This document shows positions 8,801-16,638 of a stretch of DNA of 64,000 bases, in pieces; the stretch's first letter is position 1; every line of letters starts with the position of its first letter. The notes below the pieces were generated by a model. That model was not told the origin of the DNA and did no database searches. It was given only the letters and a program-made list of their open reading frames with translations. This stretch comes from Timonella sp031979385 (lineage in GTDB: Bacteria; Actinomycetota; Actinomycetes; Actinomycetales; Cellulomonadaceae), in contig DALZEF010000005.1 in NCBI GenBank assembly GCA_031979385.1, positions 116,781 through 180,780 on the forward strand, in the 5' to 3' direction. A program made the position numbers and the translations under genes.

Positions 8801-8918
8801 TTTCGGGGTCGGTGAAAGTCCGAACCGGCGGTGATAGTCCGCGACCCTTTCCCTTCAGTGGGCAAGGTTGACTCGGTGTAATTCCGGGACCGACGGTTAA
8901 AGTCCGGATGGGAGAAAC
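8801..8918 (+). promoter_or_regulatory. FMN riboswitch (RFN element)
   Basis: Matches the conserved RFN core: GGGTCGGTGAAAGTCCGAAC, CCGGCGGTGATAGTCC, a variable stem (CCCTTTCCCTTCAGTGGGC), GACTCGGTGTAATTCCG, GACCGACGGTTAAAGTCC and the closing GGATGGGAGAA. FMN binding lowers riboflavin gene expression. It lies about 265 nt upstream of ribD, separated from it by another repeat copy and an SD-masking hairpin. Confidence 0.97.
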
Positions 8919-8919
8919 T

Positions 8920-9001
8920 GTTGCGGACACTTCAAGTGCAGCATAGGCAGGGCTACCGCAAAGTGTAGACCCGCTGACGCAGAGCAGACGTGGTTCGCAA
9001 C
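8920..9001. repeat. Dispersed intergenic repeat, GTTGCGGAC family (copy 3)
   Basis: Begins GTTGCGGACACTTCAAGTGC and ends GTTCGCAAC, with the shared core GGGCTACCGCAAAGTGTAGA. It starts 2 nt after the riboswitch, so aptamer and repeat are practically fused, and copies 2 and 3 bracket the aptamer. Confidence 0.75.
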
Positions 9002-9150
9002 CGGTGAGCGCCTACGCGTATGTTCCTGGTGGTTGTGTTCTCGCTATTGCGCGAGTGGCAGCCGACAGGGCTCACACAGCGTGCGGCGGTACGCCGTCTA
9101 GCCGTTGCAGCGCGCGAGCGCATGCCACGCAGATTCTCCTACCTGTTTAT

Positions 9151-9182
9151 CTCCTCGGAACGTGAGTCCGGGGAGGTTTTTC
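9151..9182 (+). promoter_or_regulatory. SD-sequestering / terminator hairpin before ribD
   Basis: CTCCTCGGA (9151-9159) pairs with TCCGGGGAG (9167-9175) across a 7-nt loop, with one G-U pair. The 3' arm contains the ribD Shine-Dalgarno GGGGAGG (9170-9176). Six T residues (9176-9182 region) follow, directly before ATG 9183. The stem could thus both hide the ribosome binding site and act as an intrinsic terminator, and is the likely expression platform of the FMN riboswitch. Confidence 0.75.
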
Positions 9183-10331
9183 ATGTTCGCACCGGTTCGT
9201 GAGGCACCACTGCCTGCGTCTGGGTCGCCTCATGATGTGTGCGAGTTCCAGCCTCGCGGTGTCACTCACGCCGAGTTGTCCGCGATGCATGCCGCGTTCG
9301 AGTTGGCGGAGAACGGGCCAGTTCAGGACGCCAATCCTCGCGTGGGTTGCGTGATCCTCGCCCCTGGTGGCACAGTGCTCGCCCAAGGTTGGCATCAGGG
9401 TGCGGGCACAGCACATGCGGAGGCTGCGGCGCTCGCTCAGGCGCGTAGTGCCGGGATCAGCGTTATTGGTGCGACTGCGGTTGTCACGCTTGAGCCCTGT
9501 GCACACACGGGCCGCACTCCGTCCTGCGCCCAATCGCTCATTGATGCCGGGATCGCTCGCGTTCTGTACTCGGTCCCCGATCCCACACCTACCGCGTCAG
9601 GCGGTGCGCGGATGCTCCGTGATTCAGGGGTCGAAACACTCGGCGGGGTTCTGAGCGATACCGGCGCTGCGCTCATCGCGCCGTGGCGAGAACGCACCCA
9701 CGTAAGCAGTCAGGCGAGACGCAACCGGATCGTCGTCAAGTGGGCAAGCACCCTTGATGGAAAGGTAGCCGCGCAGGACGGCACGAGCCAGTGGATCACC
9801 GGCGAGTCTGCTCGCCAGCATGCGCATGAGTTGCGTGCGCAGGTGGATGCGATCGCGGTGGGAACCGGAACGGCGCTCGCAGACGACCCGCAACTCACCG
9901 CCCGCGGTGAACTGGCGACCCGCACACCCCTGCGGGTCGTGGTGGGACGCCGGCAATTGGCGACGACAGCGCGGCTTTACGCCTCGGGCGCCAGTGTGCT
10001 GCATGTGCGTTCGGATGATCCGCACGATGTGGTGCGGGCGCTCGACCTGAACTCTGCGCAGACCACCCTGATAGACGGCGGCCCCACCCTGGTCAGCGCG
10101 TTCATCCGCGCGGGACTGGCTGATGAACTGCATGTTTACCTTGCACCCAAACTACTCGGGGCCGGGCTTCCCGCGGTCCAGGACCTAGGCATCACAACCC
10201 TGGCACAGGCCCACGAGTACTCGCTCGTACACTGCGAGCGCCGCGGCAACGACGTGTTCCTGCGCTTTATGCGAGACGAACCCCAAGACGCACTCTCAGA
10301 CCCCACCCCCAACCAGAACCACAACCGATAG
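9183..10331 (+). CDS. ribD: Bifunctional diaminohydroxyphosphoribosylaminopyrimidine deaminase / reductase
   Basis: 382 residues from ATG 9183, chosen for its strong GGGGAGG site; an upstream in-frame start at 9105 would cross the regulatory hairpin. The deaminase zinc site is H78-A-E80 plus C106 and C115 (PCAHTGRTPSC). The reductase domain follows, with VVKWASTLDGKVAAQDG, SQWITGESARQHAH and IDGGPTLVSAFIRAGL. It performs the second and third steps of riboflavin synthesis from the GTP cyclohydrolase II product. It is first in ribD-ribE-ribBA-ribH, 7 nt before ribE. Confidence 0.96.
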   Translation: MFAPVREAPLPASGSPHDVCEFQPRGVTHAELSAMHAAFELAENGPVQDANPRVGCVILAPGGTVLAQGWHQGAGTAHAEAAALAQARSAGISVIGATAVVTLEPCAHTGRTPSCAQSLIDAGIARVLYSVPDPTPTASGGARMLRDSGVETLGGVLSDTGAALIAPWRERTHVSSQARRNRIVVKWASTLDGKVAAQDGTSQWITGESARQHAHELRAQVDAIAVGTGTALADDPQLTARGELATRTPLRVVVGRRQLATTARLYASGASVLHVRSDDPHDVVRALDLNSAQTTLIDGGPTLVSAFIRAGLADELHVYLAPKLLGAGLPAVQDLGITTLAQAHEYSLVHCERRGNDVFLRFMRDEPQDALSDPTPNQNHNR

Positions 10332-10338
10332 GAAACTC

Positions 10339-11028
10339 ATGTTTACCGGCATCATCACTGAAATCGGGACGATCGTGGCCACAGATTCCGATGCCACAGT
10401 CTCGCGCAACGTGCACATGACCATCTCTGCGCCTCAGTCCGTGCAGGGCACCGCGCTGGGTGGCTCGATAGCGGTCAATGGCGCGTGTTTGACGGTGACG
10501 AGTTTCGGGTCCGACGGATCGTTCACGGTTGACGTCATGCCTGAATCGCTGCGCCACACAACTCTCGGGGAGCTTGAGCCAGGTAGCCGCGTGAACCTTG
10601 AACCGGCCATCACACATTCGGCCCGCCTTGACGGGCACATCGTGCAGGGCCACGTGGATGGGGTGGGAACGCTTGAGTCGCGGAACGATGGAGAGGCCTG
10701 GACTGACCTGAGATTCCGCCTTCCGGAACGGCTTGCGAGGTATGTGGCGTCCAAGGGATCGGTTGCGGTGGCCGGAGTGTCGTTGACTGTCACGGAGGTT
10801 GGGCCGGATTGGTTTGGGGTCTCTCTTATCCCGACCACGTTGGAGCACACGATCCTTGGTGACCTGCGCGAGGGGTCACGCGTCAACATTGAGGTGGATG
10901 TCATCGCGAAGTATGTGGAACGGTTGCTCGCTGCGGGTGCGATCCCCACAGCAGCGTTTCCAACAGCCTCGGAAGCACCTGCCGTCCAGATACCCACCGC
11001 CGATTCGCTACCGAGAGATGACCGATGA
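10339..11028 (+). CDS. ribE: Riboflavin synthase, alpha chain
   Basis: 229 residues starting at ATG 10339 with a TAGGAAA site. Two lumazine-binding barrels are visible: MFTGIITEIGTI with the hallmark NGACLTVT, and a second copy (HIVQGHVDGVG then VAGVSLTVTEVG). HIVQGHVDG is strongly conserved. The enzyme dismutates two 6,7-dimethyl-8-ribityllumazine molecules into riboflavin and the pyrimidine precursor. Its stop codon overlaps the ribBA start (ATGA), indicating translational coupling. Confidence 0.96.
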   Translation: MFTGIITEIGTIVATDSDATVSRNVHMTISAPQSVQGTALGGSIAVNGACLTVTSFGSDGSFTVDVMPESLRHTTLGELEPGSRVNLEPAITHSARLDGHIVQGHVDGVGTLESRNDGEAWTDLRFRLPERLARYVASKGSVAVAGVSLTVTEVGPDWFGVSLIPTTLEHTILGDLREGSRVNIEVDVIAKYVERLLAAGAIPTAAFPTASEAPAVQIPTADSLPRDDR

Positions 11029-12347
11029 CCACTCTTAAAACTCAAGTCCTTAACGCATTGCGTGAGGGGCGCCCAGTGCTTGTCGCCGATGACACCCACC
11101 GCGAAAACGAGGTGGACGTGGTACTTGCGGCCCAGGCTGTTTCGGACGAATGGATTGCGTGGACAGTCAACCACACGTCTGGCTACCTGTGTGTACCAAT
11201 GACCGGGCTGCACGCTGACAAGCTTGATCTTCCGCTCATGGTGAGCACCAATCAGGATTCGTTGCGCACGGCGTACTGTGTATCTGTTGATGCCGCCCAC
11301 GGCGTGACCACGGGTATCTCCGCGCGGGACCGTGCCCGCACCGCTCGGGTGTTGGCCTCCCCCAACGCTGTTCCAGGAGATCTCATCAGGCCTGGGCACA
11401 TGCTCCCGCTGCGGGCGGTGGAGGGCGGCATACTGGAGCGTCCTGGTCATACCGAGGCGTCGGTCGATCTGTGCCGTCTGGCCGGATTGGAACCGGTCGG
11501 CGTCATCGCGGAGTTGGTGAACCCAGACGGTTCGATGATGCGACTGGTTCAGGCCCGCGAGTTCGCTCTCCGTGAGGACGTCCCCCTGGTAACGATCGCC
11601 CAGATCATTCAGTGGGTCCAAGAGGATGATGGCCGGGCCACGCAGAGCGTGGAGGTGCATTCCGGCTCGACCACATCCGCTCAGCAGACGGGTGTCGCCG
11701 AGCAGACCGAAACGCATGACGCTGGACGTATCCGCCATCGCCCACACCTTGCCTCTCGTGTCTGCCTCACCGCAAGTGCCCAACTGCCGACGGTGCATGG
11801 CGAGTTCGACATGCACGTGTTCAAGGACCAGGTGACTGGACATGAGCACGTAGCTTTGGTGAGTGCGGTTCCTGGAACCCTGGTGCGGGTCCATTCGGAG
11901 TGCCTGACCGGCGATATCTTCGGTTCCAAACGCTGCGATTGCGGTCCGCAGTTGGATCATGCGCTTGATCGAATAGCACAGGCCGGCGGCGTCCTGATCT
12001 ACCTGCGCGGACACGAGGGCCGTGGGATTGGCTTGACGGCCAAGATTCGCGCCTATGCACTGCAGGAACAGGGGCGCGACACCGTTGATGCGAACACCGA
12101 ACTTGGCTTCGCCCCCGATGCCCGCGAATACGGTGCGGCCACCGCGATCTTGGATCAGTTGACGGGCGATTATCCCGAACTCAATGCTCCGATCACGCTG
12201 TTGACCAACAATCCTGAAAAGGCCGCAGAACTCGAATGGGAGGGGATTCCGGTAGCCCGAACCGAGCGCATCTTGGTTGGGCGGACGGCGGAGAACGCAG
12301 CCTACCTCGACACCAAGTTTGCACGTATGGGGCACCTCCCCCACTAG
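11025..12347 (+). CDS. ribBA: Bifunctional 3,4-dihydroxy-2-butanone-4-phosphate synthase / GTP cyclohydrolase II
   Basis: 440 residues. The RibB half has the DHRENEVD-type site (DDTHRENEVDVV), then SARDRARTAR and GHMLPLRAVEGGILERPGHT. The RibA half has the zinc site VHSECLTGDIFGSKRCDCG, then YLRGHEGRGIGL and NTELGFAPDAREY. The two activities make the C4 and pyrimidine precursors from ribulose-5-P and GTP. A linker of about 40 residues (QSVEVHSGSTTSAQQTG region) separates the domains. The gene overlaps ribE by 4 nt. Confidence 0.96.
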   Translation: MTTLKTQVLNALREGRPVLVADDTHRENEVDVVLAAQAVSDEWIAWTVNHTSGYLCVPMTGLHADKLDLPLMVSTNQDSLRTAYCVSVDAAHGVTTGISARDRARTARVLASPNAVPGDLIRPGHMLPLRAVEGGILERPGHTEASVDLCRLAGLEPVGVIAELVNPDGSMMRLVQAREFALREDVPLVTIAQIIQWVQEDDGRATQSVEVHSGSTTSAQQTGVAEQTETHDAGRIRHRPHLASRVCLTASAQLPTVHGEFDMHVFKDQVTGHEHVALVSAVPGTLVRVHSECLTGDIFGSKRCDCGPQLDHALDRIAQAGGVLIYLRGHEGRGIGLTAKIRAYALQEQGRDTVDANTELGFAPDAREYGAATAILDQLTGDYPELNAPITLLTNNPEKAAELEWEGIPVARTERILVGRTAENAAYLDTKFARMGHLPH

Positions 12348-12354
12348 TTTCTCC

Positions 12355-12462
12355 TGGCACACAGCCGCGTTCGGTGTGCCACAGTGGGAACCAGCTCCGT
12401 GCGATTCCCACCCATCCTGTCCCCAACTAGTGCTGTGCGGTAGTTCCGCCGACCTACCGCAC
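12355..12462 (+). promoter_or_regulatory. Two perfect hairpins between ribBA and ribH
   Basis: Hairpin 1 pairs TGGCACAC with GTGTGCCA (12355-12381). Hairpin 2 pairs GTGCGGTAG with CTACCGCAC (12435-12462). Neither is followed by a T-tract, so they are more likely RNA stability or processing elements than terminators. They occupy the 156-nt gap between the third and fourth genes of the operon. Confidence 0.5.
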
Positions 12463-12503
12463 GGCCATCTCACATATCTTCTCTGGTTACGAAAGGTTCC
12501 ACC

Positions 12504-13010
12504 ATGAGCACTGGAAACGGCCCCCGTACTATCCCGTCCGCACAGGGGCGTAAGATTCTCATCGTTGCCGCGAGTTGGCACACCCTTGTCATGGATGCCC
12601 TGATCGCAGGCGCTATTCGCACGATTGAGCAGGCTGGTGCCACCTATGCGCTTGTGCGCGTGCCTGGCACCTTCGAACTGCCGGTTGCGGTTTCGCATGC
12701 GGTCTACAGGAACGAGTCCATTGCCGACGAGTCGGCCTCGTTCGATGGCATTGTCACCCTGGGTGTGGTGATTCGCGGTGGGACGCCGCACTTCGAGTAC
12801 GTCTGCCAGGCTGCGACACTTGGTCTGACCGAGATCGCTTCGCGCTCTCGAGTCCCTGTCGGGTTCGGAGTCCTTACCTGTGACAACGACCAGCAGGCTC
12901 GCGAACGCGCCAGCCTTGATCCGACCGGGGAGAACAAGGGCGTTGAGGCTGCCCAGGCGGTTCTGGCGACTCTTGAATCGCTCGACCAGATCGACGCGTT
13001 CTTTGCTTGA
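12504..13010 (+). CDS. ribH: 6,7-Dimethyl-8-ribityllumazine synthase
   Basis: 168 residues; ATG 12504 is preceded by GAAAGG. Family signatures are VAASWHTLVMDALIAGA, VRVPGTFELPVAV, GIVTLGVVIRGGTPHFEYV and PVGFGVLTCDNDQQARERA. It condenses the butanone phosphate with the ribitylaminopyrimidine and normally assembles into pentamers or capsids. It is last in the operon, and the gap with two hairpins before it suggests a different expression level. It converges on the DsbA-like gene. Confidence 0.96.
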   Translation: MSTGNGPRTIPSAQGRKILIVAASWHTLVMDALIAGAIRTIEQAGATYALVRVPGTFELPVAVSHAVYRNESIADESASFDGIVTLGVVIRGGTPHFEYVCQAATLGLTEIASRSRVPVGFGVLTCDNDQQARERASLDPTGENKGVEAAQAVLATLESLDQIDAFFA

Positions 13011-13059
13011 TCGTTTAGCCTCTGGATCGTTGCATGTGCCGCATCCCTCGCTCTGGAAC

Positions 13060-14148
13060 TTATTGCTGTTCGGACAGGGCTAGATCGATGACTGCCTTGA
13101 AGTCCTCGTACGGTGCGGCCCCCATGAGCGGGCGACCATTGATGAGGAAGGTTGGGGTGGACTGCACGCCAATGTGCTGCCCTTCCTGGTAGTCGTTCGC
13201 GATTGCCTGTTGCAAGTCTTGGTTCTCGAAGGCCGCCTCAAACGCAGCAAGATCCTCTATACCGATGCTTTGCGCCACCTCAAGGACCGCTTCTCGGGTG
13301 ACTTCCTCGCGTGGAATGCCTGCCCGGTAGAACGCATCCTGGTACTCCCAGAACTTGCCCTCCACGCCCGCTGCTCGCCCGCCTAGGGCCGCATTCTGCG
13401 ATGGTTCGCCAAAGATCGGCAGGTCACGCCACTCCAGGCGAACCAACCCCTGTTCCACGTAGTCCGACATGATCTGCGGCAGGGTTTCGAGAGCGAACTT
13501 ACCGCAGTACGGGCAGGTGAGATCGGAGTACTCGATCATGACCACAGGGGCGTCAACCGCACCAATCGCGTGCGTGTCAGCGGCATCACGGCGCGCGAGA
13601 GTTGCAAGGGCCTCAATCATTTCGCGCTCACGGTCAACGTCCACTGCAACCTCGTCTTCTGGAACTGCGGTCGCGTCATCTGTGTTGTGCGGCGAGGGGT
13701 CCACCTCGGTGGCTTCCGGCGCCGTCGTGGTCGCCTCCGCGCCTGCTGGAACTCGGGATTCCGGGGTACTCGGCGATGCTACGAGGAACAGGATCAACCC
13801 CAGCGCGAGCATGAAGATGACGATAATGGCCCCAGCCAGCAAACGGCTTGAGCTAGGTGACTTGTCTGGTCCATACCCGAGTCGGTTCGGGTCCATCATG
13901 CCCGGTGCATAGTTCTGGGCGTTGACGCCGTAGTTGGTTGAGTTCTGGCCAACGAACTGATCGGCTACACCGTAGTCTTGCGATGCTTGGTTTTGGCCTA
14001 CATATCCGGTCGAGGAACTGGAGGAAGCATTCTGGCCCGGCATAGCATTTTGTCCTTGGTAGGACTGTCTATTCACGTTGGGCTGTGGTGGTTGCCCAGA
14101 TTGGCGCGGATCATTGCCATATGGGTTAGGAGGGGTGGAGTTACTCAT
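13060..14148 (-). CDS. Membrane-anchored DsbA-family thiol-disulfide protein
   Basis: 362 residues from ATG 14148, with AAAGGG about 10 nt upstream; in-frame codons further up lack a site. A Pro/Gln/Asn/Ser-rich cytoplasmic head of about 100 residues is followed by one membrane segment (LLAGAIIVIFMLALGLILFL). An acidic Thr/Pro-rich linker and a DsbA-like thioredoxin fold follow, with active site CPYC (YSDLTCPYCGKFAL) and cis-Pro loop STPTFLINGRPL. It probably oxidises or isomerises cysteines in exported proteins. The low-complexity head is common in actinobacterial membrane proteins. Confidence 0.88.
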   Translation of the reverse strand: MSNSTPPNPYGNDPRQSGQPPQPNVNRQSYQGQNAMPGQNASSSSSTGYVGQNQASQDYGVADQFVGQNSTNYGVNAQNYAPGMMDPNRLGYGPDKSPSSSRLLAGAIIVIFMLALGLILFLVASPSTPESRVPAGAEATTTAPEATEVDPSPHNTDDATAVPEDEVAVDVDREREMIEALATLARRDAADTHAIGAVDAPVVMIEYSDLTCPYCGKFALETLPQIMSDYVEQGLVRLEWRDLPIFGEPSQNAALGGRAAGVEGKFWEYQDAFYRAGIPREEVTREAVLEVAQSIGIEDLAAFEAAFENQDLQQAIANDYQEGQHIGVQSTPTFLINGRPLMGAAPYEDFKAVIDLALSEQQ

Positions 14149-14321
14149 GATGGCGGACCCTTTCGCGGTAGTTACTGGTTTCACCCTACCCGAGCGTTCC
14201 TGTCCAACAGCAGTACTTTCGTCGGGCCAACGCACCACAATCCAAGCCGGAGACGGGGTAGAGCCGTGACCGACTCGTCGCCAATCTAGTCGCGGGCCCG
14301 CCAACCACAGACCAACATGAC

Positions 14322-14370
14322 GATTTTCCGGAGTCAGTTACACATAAAACCACCCTGATCCCGGAAAATC
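14322..14370. repeat. Inverted repeat upstream of the DsbA-like gene
   Basis: GATTTTCCGG (14322-14331) and CCGGAAAATC (14361-14370) are perfect 10-bp inverted arms with a 29-nt spacer. It lies in the gap between two minus-strand genes and could be a hairpin or an operator. No function is visible. Confidence 0.45.
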
Positions 14371-14431
14371 ACCATACGAGTAGGGTGTAGCGGCTTCAGA
14401 ACCTGCTCCAGCAAACGCACCCGCCCAAAAC

Positions 14432-14466
14432 CGACGAAACCACCCGTTATGTGGGTGGTTTCGTCG
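14432..14466 (-). terminator. Hairpin terminator, member of a dispersed hairpin family
   Basis: Perfect 14-bp arms, CGACGAAACCACCC and GGGTGGTTTCGTCG, with a 7-nt loop. Read on the minus strand it is followed by GTTTTGGGCGGG, so it can end transcription of the membrane-protein gene stopping at 14507. A near-identical element lies in the opposite orientation at 42892-42926. Confidence 0.7.
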
Positions 14467-14506
14467 AAAAATGGGTGGGTTGTGCGGGTGGCTAACGCAC
14501 CTGTGC

Positions 14507-15403
14507 TCAGATATGAGCCGCGTATGCCCACGCGAGCACCGCCAGTACGAGTCCCGGAGTATCCACCATACTGACCCTGAATTCCGAGCCTAGGAGACTC
14601 CATACCGCGTAGTTCGTCACCCCAAACACTGCGACGAAATAGATGCTCTGCGCCACGGCAACGAGCTTGGCTCGGGTCGCCAGAACAGTCCCGGCCACGC
14701 CGTCAAGGAAACCTTTGACCAGCCAATAGATAAAGAGCAGCGCCACAGTGTTCAACGTCAGGACACCCAACTGAAGCGCGATAGAAGCGGTCTCATCCAT
14801 AAACCAAGCGACCCGTGAAGACGGGATGAAGGCGATCAAGGGAAATACCCACACCAGCACGATGCAGACCAGCGCGCCGCGTAAATACGCTGCTGCTCTC
14901 CCGGCATCTTCACCCTGCCGCGCCTTAACGCCCGCGATACCTGCCGCGGCAAGCGCCAACAGTGCGAACGCGATCTCAGCGGCAGGCAACATCGTGAACG
15001 CGTAGGGCAACAGTTCCGGGCTGTACTCCCGCAGGCTGGGTATGCCGGCGATGAGAGAAACGAGACGCCCGAGGGCAGCGATTCCCCACAACATCGCCGA
15101 GACATGAAGTGCACGCTGAGCCTTACTCGACGCATCTGGTTGGAGAAGCAACCACGCGAGCACCGCTAATGCACCGAGATGGCCGAGCACGATGGCCGCT
15201 TCTGACAGCGTGTGGAACCCGTCGAAAGCCCACCCGAGGATGAACGGATCTAGGCTGAACACAATGAGGGAACCCACCCACCGGAGCACACCCAACGCAA
15301 CGACAAGGAACGCAACCACAGCAAGGATCCGTACGATGACGCTCACAGCCTGTGGTTTGGGAGCCCGATCTAGGCTTGAGCTTTGTGTCGCATACGCGTC
15401 CAT
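14507..15403 (-). CDS. Multi-pass membrane protein of unknown function
   Basis: 298 residues with about seven hydrophobic segments, including VIVRILAVVAFLVVALGVL, AAIVLGHLGALAVLAWLLL, AEIAFALLALAAAGIAGV, LRGALVCIVLVWVFPLIAF and VLTLNTVALLFIYWLVKGF. No catalytic motif is visible and I do not recognise the family. Charged loops are short. It stands in a run of minus-strand genes, 90 nt downstream of the PadR-linked membrane protein, and is followed by the hairpin terminator. Confidence 0.7.
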   Translation of the reverse strand: MDAYATQSSSLDRAPKPQAVSVIVRILAVVAFLVVALGVLRWVGSLIVFSLDPFILGWAFDGFHTLSEAAIVLGHLGALAVLAWLLLQPDASSKAQRALHVSAMLWGIAALGRLVSLIAGIPSLREYSPELLPYAFTMLPAAEIAFALLALAAAGIAGVKARQGEDAGRAAAYLRGALVCIVLVWVFPLIAFIPSSRVAWFMDETASIALQLGVLTLNTVALLFIYWLVKGFLDGVAGTVLATRAKLVAVAQSIYFVAVFGVTNYAVWSLLGSEFRVSMVDTPGLVLAVLAWAYAAHI

Positions 15404-15493
15404 GGTGATTCCCTAAGGCTCGAGGTACGGCTGTCCGCCATTCCCCTCATCCTAGGCTCTGGCAGCCCCAGATGGCTATCCTAATCAGGACTT

Positions 15494-16033
15494 TTACCGA
15501 AGCCAGACTCGCCAGACTCGTGCGACCGCAAGCGACACAACGGCAAAGACCGCGAGCGTCACCACGAGCGTTTGCGTCGTGCCGATCAGTCCAAACGCTT
15601 CAATCCCGTCAGCCGACACTTCAACATAGAACTCGCTGAGGAGCCATCTGGAAGTCACCGTTGTCGGTGCAACCACATCGAACTGCTCGACAGCGTTGAT
15701 CATGCCGTCAAGGTGCGAAATGACCGCGAGCAGCCAGCCGTACAGCAATACGGCCAGGGCAATGCTGCCCGCCCACACACGGGGAACCTTGGTGCCATGG
15801 GCATCGAGATACTCGGCGGCGATGACGCGCGCGTTCCCTGCTTGGCGGATCGCACCGCGCATCCCAACGTCCTGCGCAGCGGCAGTAAGTTCCCCGCGAA
15901 GCCCATGCTTGATCTCCTTGACCTTCTTGTCGGGCATACCAACCAGGTGCAGTTCTAGTGTGAACAAGTACCATTCCCTGCGAGTCTTGTCTGCAAAGGT
16001 GAGCGCTGATGGAGCCTGGTGCTGGTTACTCAT
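15494..16033 (-). CDS. Membrane protein co-transcribed with a PadR regulator
   Basis: 179 residues from ATG 16033 (MSNQHQAPSAL), which has GGAG 10 nt upstream and overlaps the end of the padR gene by 8 nt. The N-terminal half (YLFTLELHLVGMPDKKVKEI followed by HGLRGELTAAAQDVGMRGA) resembles the cytoplasmic domain of small PadR-partner membrane proteins. Two hydrophobic segments follow (VWAGSIALAVLLYGWLLAV and LVVTLAVFAVVSLAVARVW). In such pairs the membrane protein is often linked to envelope stress; here that is inference. Confidence 0.75.
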   Translation of the reverse strand: MSNQHQAPSALTFADKTRREWYLFTLELHLVGMPDKKVKEIKHGLRGELTAAAQDVGMRGAIRQAGNARVIAAEYLDAHGTKVPRVWAGSIALAVLLYGWLLAVISHLDGMINAVEQFDVVAPTTVTSRWLLSEFYVEVSADGIEAFGLIGTTQTLVVTLAVFAVVSLAVARVWRVWLR

Positions 16034-16364
16034 CGTCTGTCTCCATAATCCGGTTAACAACGGTGTTGAGTGCCTGCCACGCACTGTGGATTGCGTGGAG
16101 TTCCTGCTCACCTGTCGGTGAGATGGCGTAGTTTTTTCGGGCGGGCCCGCTGCGCGATGGGACGAGTTCAAACGTCAACAGGCCTTCGCGTTCAAGCCGC
16201 GTGAGCAGTGGATAGACCGTCCCCTGGGTAATGTCCTCAAGCCCTTGCCCTTGTAGCCGCTGCACGAGGTCGTAACCGTAGGTCGGTGCTTTGGCGAGTT
16301 CGGCAAGGATCAGCATCGGCAGCACGCCTTTAAGGAGTTGCGGATCTTTTTTGGATGGTGGCAC
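16026..16364 (-). CDS. PadR family transcriptional regulator
   Basis: 112 residues with the PadR winged helix: LLKGVLPMLILAELAKAPTY, YGYDLVQRLQG, ITQGTVYPLLTRLEREGLL and RKNYAISPTGEQEL. PadR proteins repress their own operon and respond to ligands or stress. The gene is translationally coupled to the downstream membrane protein. An inverted repeat at 16401-16420, just upstream, is a candidate operator. Confidence 0.9.
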   Translation of the reverse strand: MPPSKKDPQLLKGVLPMLILAELAKAPTYGYDLVQRLQGQGLEDITQGTVYPLLTRLEREGLLTFELVPSRSGPARKNYAISPTGEQELHAIHSAWQALNTVVNRIMETDDE

Positions 16365-16400
16365 TGGAACCCTCCATATGTTTCTTCCTGACTAAAAGGT

Positions 16401-16420
16401 ATTGCCTACTAGTATGCAAT
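16401..16420. promoter_or_regulatory. Candidate PadR operator
   Basis: ATTGC and GCAAT are inverted 5-bp arms separated by 10 nt, about 37 nt upstream of the padR start codon, in an AT-richer stretch. The spacing is compatible with a PadR-type dimer site; binding is inferred. Confidence 0.4.
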
Positions 16421-16616
16421 GTCAACTAGTGGTGGCGCACAGTAGCATTCATCGGATTTACGACGATTTGATACGCTCACGCAACACCTCACCGTGGCAG
16501 CCCGTTGCGCTCTTCAACGCCAGGGCATGGGCGGGACCTGCCCACATGTGCGGTACTGAGAGCAGGCCGAGCCCACTCTCAGAAAACAAGACTGGGGCAA
16601 CCCTGGCAAGAAATGT

Positions 16617-16632
16617 CGTAATTACGTATTAT
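16617..16632 (+). promoter_or_regulatory. Predicted leaderless promoter with palindrome
   Basis: The 10-bp palindrome CGTAATTACG (16617-16626) abuts a TATTAT -10 hexamer (16627-16632). The start codon of the HTH gene lies 6 nt further, at 16639, where transcription would begin. No Shine-Dalgarno exists, so a leaderless mRNA is likely. The palindrome could be an autoregulatory site. Confidence 0.5.
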
Positions 16633-16638
16633 TGAAGA

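Noticed and set aside
10434..12791. A 785-codon open frame on the minus strand across the riboflavin genes
   Set aside because: It is the antisense shadow of ribE and ribBA, with no domain, no ribosome binding site and arginine/glycine-rich noise. The plus-strand genes are certain.
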